Positions 25,101-35,500 of a stretch of 64,000 bases of DNA are shown here, in pieces. How positions within the stretch are numbered: position 1 is the stretch's first letter; every line of letters starts with the position of its first letter. Both the position numbers and the translations under genes were made by a program. The notes under the pieces were generated by a model. It did not search any database. It worked only from the letters and a program-made list of their open reading frames with translations, and was not told where the DNA came from. The DNA comes from Adiantum capillus-veneris (Eukaryota > Streptophyta > Polypodiopsida > Polypodiales > Pteridaceae), in contig CM043960.1 of assembly GCA_014529385.2 (NCBI GenBank), positions 33,810,396 through 33,874,395 of the forward strand. The letters run 5' to 3'.

Positions 25101-27800
25101 ACCTATAAGGCTACATCTTAAAGGTTATTCTTTCTTACTACTTGGAGTGACCATGATAGGTTTTACATGGGGGTTTGGTTCCAAGGTCCACCACTTGTCC
25201 AAGCTAACTCTATTGAAACATAGAGAGAAGCAAAGGTCCACCCTTGTCTAAGCTAGGGTCCATTGAAACATGGAGAGAAGGACGCTCCACCATTTGTGCA
25301 AGGTAGGCTCCATTGAAACATGAGGAGAATCAAGGTGCACCATGTCTCCAAGATGCTAGGCTCCATCGAAAAACATTAAACCCACGATATGTCGTAGATG
25401 AGGGGTTTACAGTCAAGGTCCACCACTTGTCCAAGCTATTATTGCTAGTAGCCTGAGTGGTTTGGTCTCAAGATTCACCACTTTTCCACTCTATGTCATT
25501 AAATTAAGAATATGCGCGTGTTAAGGTCCACCACTTGTCCAACCTATAAGGCTATATCTTAAAGGTTATTCTTTCTCACCACTTGGAGTGACCATGATAG
25601 GTTTTAATGGGGGTTTGGTTCCAAGGTCCACCACTTGTCCAAGCTAACTCTATTGAAACATAGAGAGAAGCAAAGGTCCACCCCTTGTCTAAGCTAGGGT
25701 CCATTGAAACATGGAGAGAAGGACGCTCCACCATTTGTGCAAGGTAGGCTCCATTGAAACATGAGGAGAATCAAGGTGCACCATGTCTCCAAGATGCTAG
25801 GCTCCATCGAAAAACATTAAACCCACGATATGTCGTAGATGAGGGGTTTACAGTCAAGGTCCACCACTTGTCCAAGCTATTATTGCTAGTAGCCTGAGTG
25901 GTTTGGTCTCAAGATTCACCACTTTTCCACTCTATGTCATTAAATTAAGAATATGCGCGTGTTAAGGTCCACCACTTGTCCAACCTATAAGGCTATATCT
26001 TAAAGGTTATTCTTTCTCACCACTTGGAGTGACCATGATAGGTTTTAAATGGGGGTTTGGTTCCAAGGTCCACCACTTGTCCAAGCTAACTCTATTGAAA
26101 CATAGAGAGAAGCAAAGGTCCACCCCTTGTCTAAGCTAGGGTCCATTGAAACATGGAGAGAAGGACGCTCCACCATTTGTGCAAGGTAGGCTCCATTGAA
26201 ACATGAGGAGAATCAAGGTGCACCATGTCTCCAAGATGCTAGGCTCCATCGAAAAACATTAAACCCACGATATGTCGTAGATGAGGGGTTTACAGTCAAG
26301 GTCCACCACTTGTCCAAGCTATTATTGCTAGTAGCCTGAGTGGTTTGGTCTCAAGATTCACCACTTTTCCACTCTATGTCATTATATTAAGAATATGCGC
26401 GTGTTAAGGTCCACCACTTGTCCAACCTATAAGGCTATATCTTAAAGGTTATTCTTTCTCACCACTTGGAGTGACCATGATAGGTTTTAAATGGGGGTTT
26501 GGTTCCAAGGTCCACCACTTGTCCAAGCTAACTCTATTGAATAATAGAGAGAAGTAAAGGTCCACCACTTGTCCAAGCTAGGGTCCATTGAAACATGGAG
26601 AGAAGGATGCTCCACCATTTGTCCAAGATAGGCTCCATTGAAACATGACGAGAAGCAAGCTGCACCATGTCTCCAAGATGCTAGGCTCCATCAAAATACA
26701 TTAAACCCACGATATTTCGTAGATGAGGGGTTTACATTCAAGGTCCACCACTTGTCCAAGCTATTGTTGCTAGTAGCCTGAGTGGTTTGGTCTCAAGATT
26801 CACCACTTTTATTAAGAATATGTGGGTGTTAAGGTCCACCACTTGTCCAACCTATAAGGCTACATCTTAAAGGTTATTCTTTCTTACTACTTGGAGTGAC
26901 CATGATAGGTTTTACATGGGGGTTTGGTTCCAAGGTCCACCACTTGTCCAAGCTAACTCTATTGAAACATAGAGAGAAGCAAAGGTCCACCCCTTGTCTA
27001 AGCTAGGGTCCATTGAAACATGGAGAGAAGGACGCTCCACCATTTGTGCAAGGTAGGCTCCATTGAAACATGAGGAGAATCAAGGTGCACCATGTCTCCA
27101 AGATGCTAGGCTCCATCGAAAAACATTAAACCCACGATATGTCATAGATGAGGGGTTTACAGTCAAGGTCCACCACTTGTCCAAGCTATTATTGCTAGTA
27201 GCCTGAGTGGTTTGGTCTCAAGATTCACCACTTTTTCACTCTATGTCATTAAATTAAGAATATGCGCGTGTTAAGGTCCACCACTTGTCCAACCTATAAG
27301 GCTATATCTTAAAGGTTATTCTTTCTCACCACTTGGAGTGACCATGATAGGTTTTAAATGGGGGTTTGGTTCCAAGGTCCACCACTTGTCCAAGCTAACT
27401 CTATTGAATAATAGAGAGAAGTAAAGGTCCACCACTTGTCCAAGCTAGGGTCCATTGAAACATGGAGAGAAGGATGCTCCACCATTTGTCCAAGATAGGC
27501 TCCATTGAAACATGAAGAGAAGCAAGATGCACGATGTCTCCAAGATGCTAGGCTCCATCGAAATACCTTAAACCCACAATGTTTCGTAGATGGGTGGTTT
27601 ACTTTCAAGGTCCACCACTTGTCCAAGCTATTATCGCTAGTAGCATGGTTTGGTCTCAAGATTCACCAGTTTTCCACGCTATGTCATTATATGAAGAATA
27701 TCTGGGTGTTAAGGTCCACCACTTGTCCAACCTATAAGGCTATATTCTAAATGATATTTTTTTTGACCACTTGGAATGTGCATGATATGTTTTACATGGG
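22151..27800 (+). repeat. Higher-order satellite repeat: alternating ~425/~441-bp monomers
   Basis: Using the phrase GTTTGGTTCCAAGG as a register, copies fall at about 22151, 22577, 23015, 23440, 23881, 24306, 24748, 25173, 25613, 26055, 26497, 26922 and 27364. The steps are 426, 438, 425, 441, 425, 442, 425, 440, 442, 442, 425 and 442. Two monomer types therefore alternate in a dimer of about 866-867 bp, broken by consecutive long-type monomers between 25,173 and 26,497. Copies are nearly identical, indicating recent amplification by unequal exchange or copying. Each monomer contains about seven copies of the GGTCCACCACTTGTCCAA motif or its variants. Confidence 0.92.
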
Positions 27801-27983
27801 GTTTTATTCCAAGGTCCACCACTTGTCCAAGCTAGATCTATTACATATATATTATACATACAATATTCAACTAGATTCCCTACCTATCATGTCCAGTAGC
27901 ATGGATGCTCTAGCTTGAAGGTCCACCACTTGTCCAACCTATACTCTCTTATGTAAGGGAGATCTCGCTATAAATTCAAAACC

Positions 27984-28066
27984 TTCCCGCCTAAATTTAA
28001 AATATCCCTCCCAAATCTTAAATATCCCGCCTAAATTTTAAACTATCCCGCCCAAATTTTAAAATT
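27984..28066 (+). repeat. Four-copy ~20-bp tandem repeat with CCCGCC cores
   Basis: Four adjacent units of the form TATCCCGCCTAAATTTTAAA (one has CCCTCC) occur at about 20-21-bp spacing. They stand out as GC cores in an AT-rich surround. The first reads TTCCCGCC, which equals an E2F-type site; the others have ATCCCGCC. Confidence 0.7.
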
Positions 28067-28860
28067 CAAACTTTTTTATAAAAATTTAAATTTTACTACT
28101 TAAATTTAAAATATTCTACGCAAAATTGATTTTAAATTCAAGTTTACCACAAAAAGATATCATTATACCACCTAAATTCAAATATGCAAACCTCAAATCA
28201 TTATATTGTACATAAATTCAAACAAATTCAAATTAACAAGCCTAAACTGATATTAGTTTGCATAGATATGAATTTATCACACCTAAATTATGTCACCATG
28301 TTAGAGAGAGTGGTTAGAGAATTTGAACAAGGTCCACCACTTGTCCAACCTAGATACCAAGAAGGATTGAGTGTACAAGGTATTGTTTGGAGGTCCTTAT
28401 AGTCCATTGGTCTTAAGGTCCACCACTTGTGGTAAGGGTCACCAAAAAGTGTATATATTCATCCAAAGAAATACACGTATTTTTGGTCTACATGTCCTAG
28501 TTTAAACCATTTATGTCCATTAGGTGTATCACTAAACAACACTACTATTTTTGAGAAACAGAAGTTACAATCATATCTACAAATGGATTAGAGGAAAATC
28601 AGCTCAGCATACATCCAGAACTCGCTACAAGAATCGACTTTAACAGATCACGCAAGTAAGTCTTCCATTCAATTTTACTAGTATTACAATGTGTTAGTTA
28701 TTTGTGATATTTATGTATGTATATATACTATGTGTGCATATCGTAATTAAGTGTAATTGTGTATCTGCATTATGTATGAGTATTACAATGAAATAACACA
28801 AATATACATACATACACATAGATAACACAGACGCACACATACATGAGCATGTATTTTCAA
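28067..28860. other. AT-rich spacer with two isolated motif copies
   Basis: No gene. Isolated plus-strand repeat motifs occur at about 28,330-28,350 and 28,417-28,431. The rest is AT-rich unique sequence. Confidence 0.5.
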
Positions 28861-29190
28861 GAGAGAGATAGCAAATACAGAGATAGATAGATAGAGAGAG
28901 AGAGAGAGATAAATAACTGTTTTTTAGAGAGAGGAGAGAGAAAGATAACAGATTTCACTGTGTTTATGTATGTGGAAGAGAGGAAGACGATGTATGGGAA
29001 TATGTGCACGTATTTTCAAGAGAGAGACAACAAGATAACAGATTTCATTGTGGTTATGTATGTGGAAGTGAGGAAGACGATGTGTGGGAATATGTGCATG
29101 TATTTTCAAGAGAGAGACAGCAAGATAACAGATTTCACTGTGGTTATGTATGTGGAAGAGAGGAAGACGATGTGTGGGAATATGTGTATG
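28861..29190 (+). repeat. GA-rich tract and 90-bp minisatellite
   Basis: A (GA)n/(GATA)n tract at about 28,861-28,935 is followed by nearly three copies of a 90-bp unit (phase marker AGGAAGACGATG at 28,981, 29,071 and 29,161). Because 90 is a multiple of three, all frames stay open across copies, giving 30-residue repeats on both strands. I do not think they are genes: both strands are open and no homology is apparent. Confidence 0.75.
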
Positions 29191-29780
29191 TGTGTGGGGA
29201 TACGTTTAAACTATGTATCTCTGTCTTTTGACGAGAGAGTGTGTGTGTAAGAAGAGTTACAGAGAACCATCTTCTCTATATGGAGAAAGACAGAGAGTGA
29301 GAGAGAGAGAAATACCTGTTTTTTCTCTATTCGTGAGGTGTGCAATGTCTCCTGAGAAGACTGCCCGATCCTGCCCTTCTGGAAAGCGTTGTGTACGCTG
29401 CTATTTCTTTGTCTTGTGCGCGAACTTTCAATCCTGTGCACTCCACCTGTGTGTTGTGTACGATGCCGAGCTTGCTCCTCTACGCGCGCGTATACTCCAA
29501 CTGTGTGCGATCCGTGTGCGCTTTCTGTGTTTTTGCTGCTCGCCTGCTTTCTCTGTGTGCGTTTCTCGTGCGCTCTCTGTGTGCCTAATCTTGATAGGGT
29601 TTATTAGAATGCCACGTATGCTACAAGTCCATGTTTTATCATAGGATTAAAAAAAACAAAAGCAATATAAAAAATTAACCAATTCACACGGCCAAAATTA
29701 AAGAAATCATGGTTGAAAATATGAAAAACATGCATAACTCTATACTAGGAATTCACTTAAAAAATATTTTTTTGACCTTG

Positions 29781-29976
29781 CTGCCCCGGACCCCGCCTGG
29801 GGCGCTGCCCCAGGACCCCGCTCAGAACAATATCCCAAAATCAACCTCCCAAGCCCCGCCATCGAGAGCGCTATATTCCACATCCCCATCAAGAGCGCTA
29901 CCCCCAAACCTCACGTGGAAGCGCTGCCTTGTCACCCCATTGTGGCATTGCCCTAAGACCCCGCATCTGGAGTGCT
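29781..29976. repeat. GC-rich island with CCCCGGACCCCGC-type repeats and hairpin
   Basis: An abrupt GC-rich block in AT-rich surroundings. It contains repeated phrases of the type GCGCTGCC and ACCCCGC, and a perfect hairpin at 29,796-29,814 (arms CCTGGGGC and GCCCCAGG, loop GCT). It reads like a fragment of a mobile element or low-complexity island. The open frames through it have no domain signature. Confidence 0.5.
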
Positions 29977-29999
29977 AAATGGGAACATTCTTCATTAGT

Positions 30000-30540
30000 G
30001 AAATTTTGAACATAAATTATATTAGCATATACTTAAATATAATACAAATATTAACATATTAGCTATACTACTAATTTACTATAGCAGTTCTAGATTATGT
30101 CCCATACTATATTTAAGGTGCCAAAGGTTTGGCCTTATGGTCCTAGATTTAGCCAAGTGGTCAACACATATAGGACCAAGTGCACACTGTGCCACAAAAC
30201 TTGGCCACCACTTCACTTGCCAAAGTTTAGGCCACATGGTCAATCCTAACTTTCCAATGTTCTTATTATGTCACCTTTTGCCTCGTGGAAAACCTAGGCT
30301 TGTTTTCACATACTCAGGCACTTCAAGCCACAATAAATTGTCATTACTCTTCAACAACCCTTTTGTTCAAGTCTTTGAAAAAACATTGTTTAAGGCCACC
30401 CTAAACCATTTTCATTTAGGGGTGTCTAAAACTAGCTTTTTGGCAATTCGAGAAGAAAATGGTCAAAGTTTTATACTTAGTTTTAACCACTTGACCAATT
30501 CAAATATTGGAAAGCAAGGTCTTGTAATACTTTTCTTTGG
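30000..30540. other. Unique spacer, no supported gene
   Basis: AT-rich unique DNA leading into the next motif array. A 166-codon plus-strand frame starts at 30,137 but runs into the array and shows no domain, so I do not call it. Confidence 0.45.
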
Positions 30541-30544
30541 ACAT

Positions 30545-32450
30545 CACACATTAAAACTAGGTCCCTCACTTGTCCAAGCTATGCTTAATACAATAAAGGG
30601 CTTTTGGTTTCAAGATGCACCACTTTCCCAACCTTGATTCCATTAAAGAAGCTAGCTCTACTTAGACATTTAATAGCAAGGTCTTGCAGCAGTTCAGATT
30701 GAACATTTTCCATGGCAGCTAGGTCCACCACTTATCTAAGCTATGCTCTAATAGAGTAAGGGGGTTTTGGTTTCAAGATCCACCACTTGTCCAAACTTGA
30801 TTTGGGAAGCAAGGTCCTATAATAGTTTGCTTTGGACATTCACCATTACAACTAAGTCCACCACTTCTCCAAGCTATGTTCTAATACACTAAGGAGGTTT
30901 TGGTTTCAAGGAGAACCACTTGTACAACTCTGTTTTTGGAAGTAAGGTCTTTACATAGTTCACCTTGGACCTTGGACATTGGATACTACAACTAAGCCCA
31001 CCACTTGTCCAAGATATCCTCTATATATAGCCAAAGGGTTTGGGTTTCAAGATTCACCACTTTTCCAACCTTTCTTCCATTAAAGAAAGGAGGGGCTTTA
31101 TAACTAGGTCCACCACTTGTCCAAGCTATGCTCTGATATGGAAAGGGGATTTTGGTTTCAAGGTCCACCACGTGTTCAACCTTGCAAGACTCAAGGGATA
31201 CTTGGACATTGGAAAGCATAGTCCTATAGTAGTTGATAGGTGGCAGTGGGTATTACAACTAGGTCCAACCTATGCTCTCATATCGCAAAGAGGCTTTGCT
31301 TTCAAGGTCCACCACTTGTCCAACCTTGCTTCCATTAAAGAAATGAGGGGCTACGTAAACATTGGCAAGCAAGGTAGCAAGGTTCTAAGGTGTTTCACCT
31401 TGGATATTGGGCATTATAACTAGGTCCACCACTTGTCCAAGCTATGCTCTGATAAAGAAAGGGGATTTTCGTTTAAAGGTCCACCATGTGTTCAACCTTT
31501 CTAATATAGAAAGGGGATTTTGGTTTCAAGGTCCACCACGTGTTCAACCTTGCAAGACTCAAGGGATACTTGGACATTGGAAAGCATAGTCCTATAGTAG
31601 TTGATAGGTGGCAGTGGGTATTACAACTAGGTCCAACCTATGCTCTCATATCGCAAAGAGGCTTTGCTTTCAAGGTCCACCACTTGTCCAACCTTGCTTC
31701 CATTAAAGAAATGAGGGGCTACGTAAACATTGGCAAGCAAGGTAGCAAGGTTCTAAGGTGTTTCACCTTGGATATTGGGCATTATAACTAGGTCCACCAC
31801 TTGTCCAAGCTATGCTCTGATAAAGAAAGGGGATTTTCGTTTAAAGGTCCACCATGTGTTCAACCTTTCTAATATAGAAAGGGGATTTTTGTTTCAAGGT
31901 CCACCACGTGTTCAACCTTGAAAGACTCAAGGGATACTTGGACATTGGAAAGCATAGTCTTATAGTAGTTGATAGGTGGCAGTGGGTATTAAAACTAGGT
32001 CCAACCTATGCTCTTATATAGCAAAGAGGCTTTGGTTTCAAGGTCCACCACTTGTCCAACCTTACTTCCATTAAAGAAATGAGGGGCTACGTAAACATTG
32101 GCAAGCAAGGTAGCAAAGTCCTAAGGTATTTCACCTTGGATATTGGGCATTATAACTAGGTCCACCACTTGTCCAAGCTATGCTCTGATATAGAAAGGGG
32201 ATTTTTGTTTCAAGGTCCACCACGTGTTCAACCTTGAAAGACTCAAGGGATACTTGGACATTGGAAAGCATAGTCCTATAGTAGTTGATAGGTGGCAGTG
32301 GGTATTACAACTAGGTCCACCACTTGTCCAACCTATGCTCTCATATAGCAAAGAGGCTTTGGTTTCAAGGTCCACCACTTGTCCAACCTTGCTTCCATTA
32401 ATATAGCAAGGAGGATTTGGTCTCAAGGTTCACCACTTGTCCAACCTATG
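30545..32450 (+). repeat. Motif array, second monomer family, with 368-bp tandem duplication
   Basis: The same GTCCACCACTTGTCCAA motif is set in different intervening sequence (GGGGATTTTGGTTTCAAGG, CCACCACGTGTTCAACCTTG, TTGATAGGTGGCAGTGGGTA). The CACGTGTTC landmark recurs at about 31,171, 31,539, 31,907 and 32,223 (steps 368, 368, 316). The first two 368-bp units are almost identical. The array ends about 90 bp before the splice acceptor of the DUF7869-like gene, and the motif is in the same sense as that gene. Confidence 0.88.
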
Positions 32451-32525
32451 CAAACCTTTTTCATGTTGTAGCATGATTTTTGGTTTGAAGAGTATTTTTC
32501 TATAACTATGGATTTAACAATGTAA

Positions 32526-32541
32526 TCTTTTTACTTACAGG
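32526..32541 (+). other. Splice acceptor abutting the start codon of the transposase-like gene
   Basis: CTTTTTACTTACAG|GATGGAC is a strong polypyrimidine-AG acceptor whose exon begins one base before the ATG at 32,542. It implies an upstream, probably non-coding, exon and an intron that would include some or all of the motif array. The first exon was not located. Confidence 0.55.
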
Positions 32542-35500
32542 ATGGACTTTGAATCTGGGGAGAAAGTACATATGATACTTGACAATGAAATCGTTGGTAT
32601 TGGTTGTGTGTGTAGAACAGATCCAGATTCCACTTGTGGTGGTACAAAGATAGGGCTGGGAAATGTCTCCATACTAGTGGAGGAATGCTTGAAGGATGTG
32701 GTCCTACCTTTTCCTACAATGGATACTTCATCTCTCCAAGGCTCATTATGGAGTGCTGTTCGATGGTCAAAGCTTCTTTTGCAATCTTTTGTATTAAATG
32801 GGAACTTAATTGATCCACACGAAAGCTACAATGGTGATGAAGAACATGATCATTCTGATCCTCTAGTTACAGATGCAATACCTATGACAAGACCAGAATT
32901 TGAAGCAATGATTCGAGAGTCTTGGAGAAATCAGAGGGTCCTTTTAAAAGATGACACAATGATGCAAACCATGAATGAAGGGACCATCTTATATGTATTT
33001 CCACATGATTATGTCAACTTTCAGGAACTTGGTCCTGATTGTGTGGGTGTGGGTATTGAAAGAGAAAATGCAAGCATTCATGATGTGGTTGAAGTGGGTA
33101 GCATCACTTTGCTAAAGTGGCCCATCAAGCAGACAACAATGTTGAATGGGAGCCCATTACAACGCTTTGTTCCTGTTGATGGCATGCATGCTACATATGA
33201 GGATGTATCCAACGATGGCAATGTTGGAAAAAAACTTGATGGGAGTAATGTTGTCCAGTTGTCAAGGAAGAGACGATACACTTTCATGAACAGGACTCAA
33301 AAATCAAAAGCAGCACCAGCTTCGACTTTTTACCTTTCAAACAAATCAATTCAAAGGGTATCATGCATTGATTGTTGTGCACAAAAATGCTGCCAATTTG
33401 CAGATCGTGATATGGTGACAAGGTTACGACAACAATTTTGGGGAGAGTCTCAAAAATCACGCACTAATTATGTTTATGATGTTCTTTCTATATGTTATCA
33501 GAAAGATGAGAAGTCACGATACCAATTCAGGCTAAATGGCTCTATTGTTTGTTGTAGAGCATGGTATGAGCTACATGGAATACCAAAGACATCATTTTAT
33601 CGATACAAGGAGAACTTTGAAAATGGTGTGCGCCAATATGTACATGGGAACACATGTACATTGAGAAGGGGACTTCAACATACTAGTTTAGCAAGAGCAC
33701 TACTAAACGAGTTTGTGGAAAATAACTCTGAGAAAATGCCACATAGAAGTAGAACACTGCTAGATGGCTCAAGAGAGACTCAATTGGTGATTCCATCAAC
33801 ATACAAACAAGTGGATATTTTATGTGAAATCAACACGACACTTGACCAAATGGGCTATGAGAAGAAGCTATCCCAATCTTCTTTTGGTAGAATTTGGAAC
33901 AAAGAGTACCCACATGTCACTTTAACAAAGACGAGTGAGTTCTCTAAGTGCAATATTTGTAGCTCAATCAAGGCAAGGTTAGAAGCTAAACCTTCTCTTG
34001 AAGAGAGAGCTCTTCTCTTGAGGGAGAGAGAAGTTCACATGGCACAACAAAAGAGTTGCAGAAGCCTATATTATGCATGGCGCACGTATTCAGAAACTCA
34101 ACCACAAAAATATGTATGCATAATCCATGATAAGATGGATCAAAAGAAGACTGCCATTCCTAGATTACGCATTGTTCCCAAGGGTGTGGATTCAGGATAT
34201 AATCTGCAGGTGGCATTGATTGGCATGATCACTCATGGACATGGAGAAGGTCATTACGGACACTTTGTCTTGAATGGTTTGTGGCCAGCTGATCCAAATC
34301 TTACAATTGGCTCAATTGCTAATTGTTTACATAACCTCGAGAGGATAGATAAGCATCCTCTTGGTGATCTAGTAACAAATGGACTTCCAAGGAGCAATAT
34401 TTCACTACTACATGCTTTGAACTCAAGGGATGCTTTGGACTACCATAACTTGAGTGATGGAAAAGAGCCCATTGTGCAGTCGTCAGAAATTGCAGAAGAG
34501 GAATTGGGGTCAACATTTCGCAGATTGCCAGAGAACTTGTTGCTACAATTGGATAATTGTGCAGGGGAAAACAAAAATCGATACTTATTTGCCTATTTGT
34601 CAATGCTTGTTGCAAGGGGTGTTTTCAAAACCATCCAGCTGGGATTTTTAATGGTTGGGCATACACATGAGGACATAGACGCCATGTTTAGTAGGTTTTC
34701 AGAGAAGTTGAGAGTTACACAAACCTATACTTTGCCACATTTGATGGATACATTACGAAACAGCTCATCTTCATCTCCAGCTCCATTTTTTCTCACAAAG
34801 ATCCCTGATTTCAAGCAATATTGTGATGGCTATCTTTGTGATGGACAAGACATACTTGTTGGACATTCCAAACCGCTTCAGTTCAGGTTCTTTATGCAAG
34901 ATGAGACACCAATGATGCAATATAAGGCACATGTAGGTGTATCAAGTTGGAGTGGAAGTATTCGCCTTTGGAAAACAGACACAGAAGGCAAGCCAATGTT
35001 ACCACATGGAGATCCACCTCTAGTACAAATGGCGGAGTATGTCAAGGCCCACGAAGAAGTCATTTTGGGGCTAAAGAACTATATAAAATTTTGGAAAAAT
35101 TTAGGGAATGGTTCAAGTATTCCGCGATATTATAGACCCGTGATAGATTATTGGAGTAAGGTAATTGAAGAGATTGGAAAAGCAATCATATCAGAGGGAG
35201 TCTTGTATGAAATGTTTTGGCCAAAAACTCAAGAATATTCTCATCTACAAAGCACTACAATGAATTTGCAACAAGGAGCAGAAAGATTCCTAGGCCTTGA
35301 AGAGTTGAATGATCATTTTTGTGGGCCTCAACGAGATAGGCCAAGGGAAGAGTTTGACCCTATGTCTGATGTGCACCAAGGTGACTTTCTTATGCTTGTT
35401 CCGAGTGACACAGAAATCTATCCAGTGTGGCTTGCAATGGCTTTATCTGACATTGATAATGAGCCTACATCACCAAACTACAGAAAACTCTTGATTCAAT

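Noticed and set aside
17771-27659. Many 60-100-codon minus-strand frames with LDKWWT/LAWTSGGPW repeats
   Set aside because: They are translations of the satellite monomer, recur with it, and appear as mirror frames in the inverted arrays. No independent coding signal.
17600-27800. CRISPR-like look (short repeats with spacers)
   Set aside because: Submonomers are 50-bp direct satellites with conserved 'spacers', in a eukaryotic context, with no cas genes.
29213-29644. Cys-rich plus-strand frames of 72-143 codons
   Set aside because: Three overlapping frames are open at once in a low-complexity, CpG-rich patch, so chance is likelier than a secreted peptide gene.
30137-30637. 166-codon plus-strand frame
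   Set aside because: Runs into the motif array, has no domain and no supporting splice or codon pattern.
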